Source: Salminus brasiliensis
Taxonomy: Eukaryota > Chordata > Actinopteri > Characiformes > Bryconidae
Reading direction: 5' to 3'
Length of the DNA: 64,000 nt
NCBI RefSeq assembly: GCF_030463535.1
Contig: NC_132878.1
Span: forward strand, 39,499,554 to 39,563,553
Made by a program: the position numbers and the translations under genes
In this document: piece by piece, positions 1-11,000 of the stretch
How the letters are laid out: the number at the start of each line of letters is the position of its first letter
How positions within the stretch are numbered: position 1 is the first letter of the stretch
Notes under the pieces: model-generated
The model's database searches: none
Told to the model about the DNA's origin: nothing
Seen by the model: the letters and a program-made list of their open reading frames with translations, nothing else

Positions 1-654
1 ACAATTTCTAACCACACTGTCACACTCTCCATATCTCTCCTTGATCACATTGGTACAGAAACTAAACTCAAGGTCTGCATTTGAAGACCTCTGGTGGGTT
101 CAAACACTTGTTACAATGCTAGTCAGATGGACAGACAGCATGACGTTGTTATAAATTGTGAAGAAAGTTTTCTTTTTGTGGGCAGTTTATTAAAATGCAA
201 AATGTTAATGTACAAAAGTTGCACCAGATTCAGTAGCTTGGTTCAGAGCTGCACAATGCTGGCCAGTCACACCAGTGAGGCACTCACTACATAAGCACCT
301 CTACATATGCACTTTGTTTAAGGCAATGTCTGTACATATACCATATGGACAAAAGTATTGGGACACATCCCTCAAGCGTTTAGGAACCACAGCACTATGT
401 AAAGTTATAGAGCAGAGCACGGAGTGCTGAGGCACATACTGCGGAGTTCCAAACCTCCTCTGGCATTCCTGACTTGTGCAAATCTATGATCACCCTTTTC
501 AGATCTGCACTGACCTGCTTAGACTTTACCATTGTACTGTGTATGCGCTGACATTACCCAATAGCACATCAATCACTCTTAGCTACTACACACAGGCAGC
601 ACAGAGCTTGTGGAGAGAAAGTGGAAAGAGGGCCACTTTAACAAGGACACTCAC
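1..654 (-). other. mia3 intron (incomplete) with a Tc1-like fragment
   Basis: No coding exon of mia3 was recognised here, so this is taken as the intron downstream of exon 768-655. The only structure is at about 340-500, where a TATGGACAAAAGTATTGGGACAC-like terminal sequence leads into a decayed Tc1-type transposase fragment. Confidence 0.6.
340..500 (+). mobile_element. Tc1-like transposon relic
   Basis: The segment starts with GGACAAAAGTATTGGGACAC and runs into a piece whose plus-strand reading recalls the KR-LGTTA helix-turn-helix region of fish Tc1 transposases, followed by VPNLL. It contains stop codons and is far shorter than a full element (~1.3-1.6 kb). A related copy is at 38658-39042. 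Confidence 0.6.
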
Positions 655-1106
655 CATAAGGTTCATTCCTTCGGCCGACAGGTGCAGAAGGCGGGCGTCC
701 AGGACCCTCGATCATTAAAGGGGGAGAGGGTGCACCCCCACTCACAGGTGAGGGCCCATATGAATCACCTGTTTACATTAGTACAATCGCCAATTTAACA
801 CTTCAGTCTTATGTAATAGAAAACAAGACATGCTAACAAGCTAACGCATGCTAACGCAAGCTAACATGACACTCAAAATCAAATATGCAGACAGAGCTAC
901 ACTTTCTAAATCAGTATTTAGTGGCGGCACATTACACAACATAGAACCCTACAGAAGTGTACCAAAACTAAAAGACATACACCAGTACTTCAAAAAACAA
1001 AAAGGGGGAAAACTCACCTCTACGTAGAGGGACGTGGCGCTCTGGAGGGCCAGATTTATAAAGAGAGTGCTCCAAATCTGACATTCTGTCACTGCACTCT
1101 ACAATT
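655..1106 (-). CDS. mia3: mia3 start of the proline-rich, Sec23-binding tail
   Basis: Exons 1106-1018 and 768-655 encode the transition from coiled coil to proline-rich domain: [20 protein letters not shown], then [17 protein letters not shown] and [18 protein letters not shown]. The human protein has [16 protein letters not shown] at this point. In the family the proline-rich domain competes with Sec31 for Sec23 and slows coat closure. The exon ends at GTGAGT in phase 1, so at least one more coding exon lies left of the window. Confidence 0.9.
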
Positions 1107-4100
1107 CTGAAGAGCAAAAGCAACTTGTTAGATCTGACATCTGATATTTTTCATTTTCACAGCCTACATCGCTAAACTTTAAGTATTAAAAATTTGTCAT
1201 AAGAAATCCTTTGAATTGAAACTTGGCTAGGGAAACACTCACTTTTGACGCAAGTTGGCACTCTCTCGCCTCTCTTCTATTAGAGATCGTTCAGACGCAC
1301 GGGCCTTTAACTGAAACACACACAATAATATAAATTCAGTACCATAAAGCTAGGAGTACAGTCTATGGATACACACAATTAAAGCATACTGCTTACCCAA
1401 TTCTCATGTGCCTTCTTTTCCTGGACAGCAATCTATAATGAGTTTTTAAAATAAATAAATAAAATAGGTCAACATGACAGAACATAACATTCATTGGAGT
1501 TACTAGTATGTATGAAAAACAGAAGCAAACCTCTGCCTTGAGTGCACGCTCATTCTGCTGCATTTCTTCTTGCATGTCCTTTACTTTCTGTCTGAGGCTA
1601 TTCAGCTCCTCTTCGGCCTGCACGGCTCTGCCATCCACCTCAGAGAGCTTGGTTTCCTTCTCACGCCGCTCCAGCTCTTCTTGAGTCAACTTTCTGTGAG
1701 CGGAGCATGCACATCGAGCTCTAATCACAGCAGTTCAAAGCGCTGTACAGAGCATTTTGCCATTGATAAACTAACGAACAGCTGTTAATTAAAACCATTT
1801 GCACAGGAATTCTACATTAACATCTAATGTGAACATATTCTCTTAATCATTGTGTGAATCTGGAATGGCCCAAGATAAGATAAGATAAGAAAAGAATAAG
1901 AAAAGATAAGAATCCTTTGTTAGTCCCTCAGTGAACCAAAACCAGAAAAAGTAGTTGGTCAGCATTATAGAAGTACTGACAATATTCAAAATATGCCCAG
2001 AAATGTTTATGTAAAAATTTTCCACTATTCTCGAACCTTCATCCAGCAAGGAACAACCCTAACAAATAATATTTTTCACAGGAAGAGAGATCAATAAATG
2101 TACTTACTGCTGTAAGACATTTTCTTTCTGCTGATATAATTCAGTTGTAATTTCTAGTCTCTGTTGGAGGTTGTTGTATTGAGTTTCCAGGTGAGTCTTC
2201 TCATTTTTCAGTTTGGTTTGGTCATGAACCACCTTCTGAAATTGCTCTAGAACAACAAAATTATGAATTGTTTTAAGATAAGATAAGATAGTCCTTTATT
2301 AGTCCCGCAGTGGGGAAATTCCCAGTGTAACAGCAGAAAGGGATAGCAAGACACTCAGTTACAAAAATTTAGATAAATAACTTACACTATATACACAATA
2401 TAAATAAGAATTAAAAAAGCAATAACAATATTATTTACAGCAAGTTTTGGAAGTTTTGGAAGTCTTCTCAAAAGAAATCGTAGACCAAGCATACACATCA
2501 GGAAAAGTAATGTACATACCTTCCAATTCTTGTCTGGCTTTTTGTTCAGCCATAAAGTTCTCCAAACAGCGGTTCCGTTCATCCTCAACGATGGAAAGTG
2601 TGGCCTTAATCTGATGGAAGGAGAGAAAATGAGGAGGGAGTTTAATACAATACAGAATACATAAAAACAACCTTGCATACATGTCAATTCGGTACAGGCT
2701 TACCCTTGATACGTCCATCATTTGTTTGAGACGCAATTTAATGGGATCGCCTTTCTTGTCTGGAATACAAATTTAAACATCCACGTGAACCAGTCAGACC
2801 AATGTAAACCAATGCTAATTCCTTTCTAAGCACAATTACAAAATACTCGCCTGTGGGCTCCCCATTGGCAAGTTTAGCATCACCCTTTTGCAGCTCTGTA
2901 CAATCCATGACTTCAAGCCCTTTCAGCTCAGCAATGCAGCTAGACAAGACCTACAAATGACACACAGACCAAGATTACAGCATGGCTTTTTCATGTTAAG
3001 TGAGACAGTACTCTACATCATTAATCAAGTCAACATTATACAGCTCAAATAAAACTCAGCAGGCCAAACTTACATCAATTTCATTTTCCTTGTGCACAAG
3101 GGAGTCCTCCAAATCTTTCTGTGTTTTATGGTAGACTTTGATCTCCTCGCTGAGTTTCTCGTGCTTCTCTTGCCAATCTTTGGCATCACGCAACAGCTGT
3201 GAAGATTACAGAAACATAAGGTTCAGGCTATTAAAAAAAAAAAAAAAAAAAACAACAATAGAATTGAACACATTAATTTCTTGGGTCTAGTGCAGCTCAT
3301 GACAAAGACAGACACAATCTATTTTTATGGAGGCAAAATCCACTTTGGCTTTGCCAAAACATGTGGCTAGTGAAGTGAAGTAGCTAGTAATCTATTTCTA
3401 TCAGTACCAACTTAATGACTTATATGGAAGGTACCATACAAAAAAAAAATGAGTAAGTTTAGTTAAATTCAGCATGCACTGATATGTCCTTGACTCGGCA
3501 AGGAAAAAATAAAATTTCCCAAGAACAAATTCTACACAGAAAGCTGTACGCCATTTAGCAAGTCTGAATTTGCACAGTACTGTGGGAACTGTAGCGGATT
3601 TACATGCATCACTGTGGTAATTGTAGTCAACCTCACTCCCTCGCTCCCTTCTTTCTCTCACCACCTAATATTTTCACAAATGTGCTCATATATGTTCTGT
3701 TTTCTTTGTTGTCTTTTTTTCTTTAGCCCTCGCTCTTCTGTTTGCAGTGAAACAACTGAAAATAATCATTTAAACAGTCTGGCCTTTTTCCATTTAAACC
3801 CGTCGTTCAACAGTTCAACATACTAAACTGCTGCACATTTTTGTGCAACTGGGTTTACTATAGCCAACATGCTTCAGTTATTTCTTTCAACAGGCTAAAA
3901 GTGTGCAGAGAGCTCAGGAAGTAACTGCTACTTCTTACCTGTGGTATTTTTAGCTGACTTGCCCCCTCCCGTCCCCATCCCTCTCTCTTTTTACGTTCAG
4001 ACTGGATGCAGGTTTGTAAATCGATGTAACCGTATTATGGAATGTTCAAATGAACTCATACCCAATTGGTCAAAGACATTAAATTAAAACCAATTCCACA

Positions 4101-5003
4101 CATTCGTGAAAACACCTGCCTTATGAAACCTAATTTACGTGCTCCTCACAACACTTAAATTACTTGAAAATACAAATATGCGCAAACATACACACCCTTG
4201 AAAACACCTCCTCAGGTATCAGTTTACTTACATTTTTCTTCTGCTCCTTCAAGGCACTATTGTCTTTTTCAAAAGACAGCACCTGAGCTTTCAATGCATC
4301 TTCCCTGAGTTTAGCCTCATCCATAAGGACCTGAATCTAAAAGTACAAAATGTACAAAACAGAAATATGGGGAAAAACATATATCAGGGGAAGAATTAAA
4401 ATGCACAAATGCCGTGTACAAGGCTTTTATTACATGGACCCACACAAGAGAAATGAATAGAATGTGATATCCCAAATTTACCTTTGAGCGCTCTTCTTCA
4501 CTTTTCCTTAGGCTATTCTGGTGCTTTTCAATTCGTTGATGCATTGTTACCACCTTAAGAAACAGAGAGAGAGAAAAAAAATTAACGCCATTAAAGCCAT
4601 TTTAAAAAGCTTTTAGACAACAGGATCATTTCGAAAAAAAAGTAATTACCTTCTCACTGAGAGCTTTGTTCTCTTTCTGAGTGTCTGCAATCTTTTGACC
4701 AAGTTGAGAAACATTAACAGACAGCTCCTCCCTCTGGCTGAGGAGCCCTTGGTAACGTGTCTACAGCACAAAAAATAAGACATACATAAATGAACTGAAA
4801 ACTGGCACTGAAAACACAACCAATGGCACAATCACATTTAACACCTTTGATTTCAGGACTTACCTTAAGCCCTTCAAATTCCTGATGTGTAGAAGATTGG
4901 GACTTTTCAGAATTTTTCAGCTTTTCCTCCTGTTGCTTGATCTAAAGTAACAAAAAAGATCAAAAGAACTTTAAGTGATTCAGATGAGAAATTGGAGCAT
5001 AAT

Positions 5004-5040
<37 letters not shown>

Positions 5041-8000
5041 TACCATGTTGTTCAGTTCAGTTATTTTCAGAAGGACATCAGATTTTTCACTAACAAGCTG
5101 TTGGATTTTCTCTGCAAGTTGCTTTTCAGTTACTGTCAAACAGAAAAAAAGCCCACAAGAATGTAGATTAAGACAGTTATGGGACAAAAACAACAACAAA
5201 TACCAGACAAATAGAAGTAAGAAAGACACATAAATATGATACTTACATACATAAGCCCTGCCTTTTACCTGTGGAGAAAATGAGAGCATGTTAAAATCAG
5301 ATTCTGATGCAGGACTGGGAAAAATAAAGACAAATGAAAGTAGCTAACGTCTCACAGCAAGAATGGTCCTCCAGATGAACATGAACACCGTGAGAACTCC
5401 AACAACAGCTGTAGTAACCACAGGCTTCCAGGGAAGTCCATGGAAAGTAGGGCCTGGCTGCCATTCTTCAGGCAAGGCAGCAATCAGCTAAAAAGGAAAC
5501 CACAAATGAAGAAACTCTTGATACCGAACACAAGTACATGGAGGTTTGACAACTTCTGAGATCTCTGCTATGTGTATTACTCTCCCCAACATAGCGAACA
5601 TTGTGATGGGATCAGACCGGCATCAGATGGCAAGTCAGACAACATTTCACGTCAGGGGGGCCGTCACCCTCTGGAGGGTGCTCTCTATCCACAACGAGGC
5701 TAAAATGTTTATTTTATTATTTTTAACTGTATAACCCTGACTCCCGGTTTGAGAGCCACTGCGATACGCTACTCAGACTCCCTTCACCAAACAATGTTGC
5801 ATCAGGGTTAAAAGTCCATTTCTTTCAGACTCGATGACTCGGTGTTGTGCGCATGGATTACTTGCAGGGGGAAATGATATCTACAATTAAAACACCACAT
5901 GTCACATTCAAATAAACCACTTTATTACACAAGAAACCACATCAATAAAACGCGCGACTACAACCGTTAGCCGGCTAGCTCGCTATCTAGCTATCTAACG
6001 TCAGGTAGCTACTGACCTAGCTACATGGCTAACAGGCAACGGCTGCTTCACTCCAAGCTTAACTAGGATATCTACTAACTTGTGATAGCTAGGTAGCTAG
6101 CTAATACCATTTGCGAATAGTCTCCCATATATAGATAGCTAGCATATATAGCTACATGTTTAGACACCAGACATTAACTTAGCTAGCTCGTTAGCACTAT
6201 ATGTGGCAAGCCAAGCGATAGCTAGCTCGCAAAACACTCACTTCCTGGACTGCTGACAGGAGCACGACGGAGAGGGTAGTCCACAGGTCAAGCACTCCGG
6301 TCGGAGAAGTGTGGGTTACCCCCGAGTCCATTCCGCTTCTACAGCCGGCTTGCTAGGGTTTCAAGCACCGATACAGTTTCGCTGTCCGGCCGCCAAACGC
6401 AGGCTAAATGGCGGACTGCTGAGTAACTTCATAAAGACAGCTAAGAGCTAAACAACACCGCTAGCAAACGTCCCTATTCCCAGGGCCCGCGGGTCTCTCC
6501 AGACCTCAGACTCTGCTCGACAGCCGCAAAATCCACACCGACCGACCCGACAGGACCGGACCGGACCGTACTTCCAGCCTGTACTTCAACCCGTCCTCTA
6601 GAACACGTCAACATTTGAAAACCCCCGTTAACCTCGTTCACGTCACAGTCCACGTGACAAATCAGCTCTGTCAAATCAGCGGAACCGCCAGTCTCTTCAA
6701 CCCCTGACCGGCTCAGTGACACTCAAGCTCAACCCCCAGCGACGCCTGTGCGCATACTGAAACTAGAGGTGTCAAACCAGGCACAGCTGAACGATGCATG
6801 TGAAAATTTACATTACTCACACTTTCTGTACACACTCCGAGAAATTCAGAGCCTGCTACCAGCCAGCCCCAAACGTGGTCAGAGGTGGATCTGAGGTTTG
6901 CTTTATTGTCATAGAAATCGGAGGCACTTGGGGACTCCAATGAACCTGATGATCACAAATGCAAAACATTAAATCCTGAACGACTCCAGTCAAAGCTACA
7001 GCATCACGTTAAATACGAAAAGCCTAAAAGCCTACCTGAAGATGGATCCATCTCAAAGCCGAAGGTAATATCCAAAGGATTCTCCAGAATAGCTTGTGGT
7101 CCTCTCTGAACCTCTTCTGCGTCTTCAAAGCCTGCTCGAATGTCTTTATTCTTATTGAAATGCCCACCATCCTCCTCAAGACCCATGTCCGGGCTATGGG
7201 TCTCACCCTCCTCAATGTTTACATTGGACGAGTCCTCTGCTTTTTCATGGACCTCAGGTGCGGCGGCTTCTTTGGTCACTGGGACGTTTTTGGCCAAATC
7301 CTCTTCAGGCGCATTCACGTTTTCTGCAAAACAACATGCATGTATAAGCATTAATCCAACTGTTTCCTAAAGCGCTGGGCTGTCCCAGGCTGAACAACAA
7401 GGTGTTATCACTGGTGTGCTCGCTTGAACCAAGACTGTGAAACACACCCTGCTAACAAACACCTGTCTCAAACATTCAAGCACTTACATAATGGGCCGGA
7501 CTGATCCTTTTGTTGGTTTAACAGCTAGTTTACAATTGCTTACCCATTTCCAAACGAGACTGGCTCTCCTCTGCCAATGGGACACTGTCACTGACTGCAG
7601 AGTACTTCTGGCGCAGATAGAAAGCAAACTCTTGAAAGTCATCCAAAACTGCAGCTTCTTCATCAAACATGACCGGGTCCATTTGCTGTCCGCGGTCCCG
7701 AACCTTTTGCTCCCGGGCATCCAGCATTTTCTCAATCTCATCGAGTATGGAGTTTTCCGAAACCTCCAAGATGCTCTCCAGCGCCCTTTCTATGTCATCA
7801 CTGGTCTCAGAGTTCGACTCCCTAGCCGACCTAAGCTCCTGCTCCAACTCCGAGAACATAGCTTCAACTTTGTACAGGTCTTTCAGGTCCAAGTATCTCT
7901 GAATGCGTTCCAACTCGTTGTCCTTAAAGTGGTCTCTCAAAAGCGTGAGTCTCATTATACTGTCACTGTACTCAGGCTCTTTGCTGGTGACAGAATCCTG

Positions 8001-11000
8001 CTCATATTCACCTGGCCCATCAATAGGTTGTACATCATTTTCTTTATCATGTTTTGAAACGAAAGAGTCCACGGACGGTATGTTTGATTGTGTGTCTTCA
8101 TTTGCTTGGGTGGACGTGATTTGCTCTGGTCCTCTGCTAGTGACAGGATCCTGCTGTTTTTCACCCGGACCATCAATAGACTGTGTATCATTTTCTTTCT
8201 CATGGGCTGAGACTAAGGAGTCCAAGGATGCTACCATGCTTGGTTTATCTTCATCTGTCTGTGTGGATGTGATTGTATCTGGTTCTTTGCTGGTGACAGG
8301 ATCCTGCTGAATTTTACCTGGACCATCAATTGACTGTGCATTATTTTCTTTATCATCTGGTGAGTCCAAGGATTCTACCATGTTTGGTTTATCTTTATCT
8401 GTCTGTGTGGATGCAACTTCATCTGATCCTTTGCTAGTGACAGGATCCTGCTGAATTTTACCTGGACCATCAATCGGCTGTGTATCATTTTCTTTATCAA
8501 CTGGCAAGTCCAAGGATTCTACCATGTTTGATTCATCTTCATTTGTCTGGATGGATGAGATTTCCTCTGGTTCTTTATGTATGGCCAATTCATCGTTTTT
8601 TAATTCTGATTTGGGCTTGCCATTTTCTGTGGATTCTTTAACTTCCTCAGTTTTATCTTGAAGCTCAGTTATGGTGGATAATACAGCGTTTTCATCCTCT
8701 AATAACTCCTCAATATCCTCATTGTCTTCATAATCATCAGGTTCCTCTTCAGGATCCTCAGCTTCTTGTTCTGCTTTCAATGTACCTTCTGATAAATTTA
8801 CTATGTCATTTTTCACACTATTGATTTGTTCATTTGTTGTCTCATGAATGTCAGATTCTTTTTCAGATTCAGGTTGTTCTGCTTTTGTCGTGCCTTCAAC
8901 TACATGGACCAGATTTTCTTCATGTTGGTCATCATCAACCTGAGCTTCATTTTGTGCAGCTTCTTCCGAGAGATCCTCAGCTTCGGAATCATGAACATTC
9001 TCGGTCACCTTCTGAACAGTTTTCTCAGTGACCTGTTTGCCATCTTCCAAGGTATCATGTTTGGATTTAATAGCACCACTGATCTTATCCACATCTGAAG
9101 ACTCCGTGCTCTCCAACTCTTCTACTTCATCATCATCATCATCATCATGTTTTAACATTTTGGAGGCCTGTTCAGATACCTTCTCATCCTCAGTCGTAAA
9201 GTCAGTACTGGTCTGTTTAATTTCAGGTGCTGTAGCATCCTTTGATGAAATGGGATCTTCAGTAACAGAGTCCTTATTTGAGCGTTTTGTGTCCCCTGTG
9301 TTTTGATTCATTTCTGAATCCTGATCATGTAGATGATCTTCTGAACCTTTTTCACTTCTATCTGCATCAATATCCACCTTCTTTTCATCGGCTTCTTCCT
9401 TCTCCTCCTCCTCCTCTTCATCATCATCATCATCATCATCTTCAGTGTCTTCAGGCAGATCTGTTCGCTCGCCGCCACTTACAATTTTAAAAACAGTGTC
9501 CCCTAAAGATGACCACATATCATCCTTGGTCACCTCAGGGGCAGCTTCCTGTTTTTCCACTGCAGGCTCATTTAGAAAATCCTCCAGGTTTGATCCTGGT
9601 TTAGGACTTTTGTCCTCAAAATAAGGGAGCTCCTTGGTAGCAGAAAGTAGTGCAGGCTCCTTTGGCTTTTCCTCTACTTGTTCACTCGGTTGGGCAACTA
9701 ATTTGTTGTGTTCATCAAATGCAGTTACTCTGTCTGTGTCTTCATCATCAGACATAACAGCATCAAATGTTGTCCCTAAAGTAGTTTTTAATTCAGGCAG
9801 AGCTTCTACCTCTGTGACATGGTCCTCTTTCTCTAGAGCCTCATGATCTTTGGATGGAGGCTCATCTGCCATGTGTCTGGTTAACGACTGACCTTCTGAA
9901 TGTGCATCATCTGCTTCACTCTTCTTGCTTTCAGCAGCAGCTCCGACATAATCAGATTCTGTGTCTGCTGCATCTGAAGCTACTGGCTCAACAGGCTCCA
10001 AATCACTGCCATCCTCTTCGTCTAGATCCTCAGCTTCACCTTTAGACGACGGATCGGAATCTTTGTCGTCCTCATTATCGGCAGCTGTAGGAAATTCTTT
10101 CGATGATGTCTCTGCGTCCTTAGCAGCAATCTCAGCATCTTCACTGTGAAGTCCTTCTGGTTTCTCACTTTGCCCGTCGCCCTCATTTAACAATAATGAA
10201 CTACTTAACAGCAAATCAACATCATAGCTTTTAAATTGATCTAGTCCAGTGTCAAAGCAGACAAAGTCTGTTTCCTGAAAAACATTTGAAAGGCACATGT
10301 TACTTTCAACAGATAAACTCACGGTGACAGTACAACACCAGTCAATTAAGTCTTTCGATTTTGCCATGTAACGTTTCACACTGATACACTGAAGGAAGAA
10401 ATAAACACTAAGGAAATAAGTCACAAACCTGACTATTTATAACTATTATAAAAGTGATGTATGCTGGTCACACCATAACATTACACTTACCTCTGCAGGC
10501 ACTTCTATTTCTTTTTCAGTATATATGTGATTGATGTTAAGGAAATCCTTTGGGAAATATCCAAAGTTGCTACCAACCTAAACAAAAACAAACAAAGAAC
10601 AGGAGATGTTTTATCTATTTTATTTTATGAAAAATAAGGGCTAAATTCTAGCATCAGTGCTAGAGCTGAACTGTGGTAATCTGGTAGCACAGCCTCGCAA
10701 ATGCTTTATCTCCAACAACAGCCCATCAATCATTAGCCTTCATACTTACACTTCCTGCCCACACATCTGACCTTAGTCCTGAGAGTTTATAGTACACATA
10801 AATAGTCTCCCCTTTTTTGAAAGACAGAAACCGACAGTCTGGTCCAGAGAAGTCCTTCGCCGCTTTCCCTCGACAAAGGAGCACTATTGAGAGAACAACA
10901 AAAGGTTAAGGACAGAAATAAGGTAAGCCACTATGTCCCAATATACGACACGTAGGCCCAGGACACCAACTAAAGCAAGAGAGGGATGGAAAAGGTTGGA

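Noticed and set aside
7437..8057. 206-codon plus-strand ORF (and other plus-strand ORFs at 7669-10149)
   Set aside because: They lie antisense to mia3 exon 4, whose acidic codon bias (GAN codons) leaves the opposite strand open. No protein family is recognisable and the minus-strand reading is conserved TANGO1.
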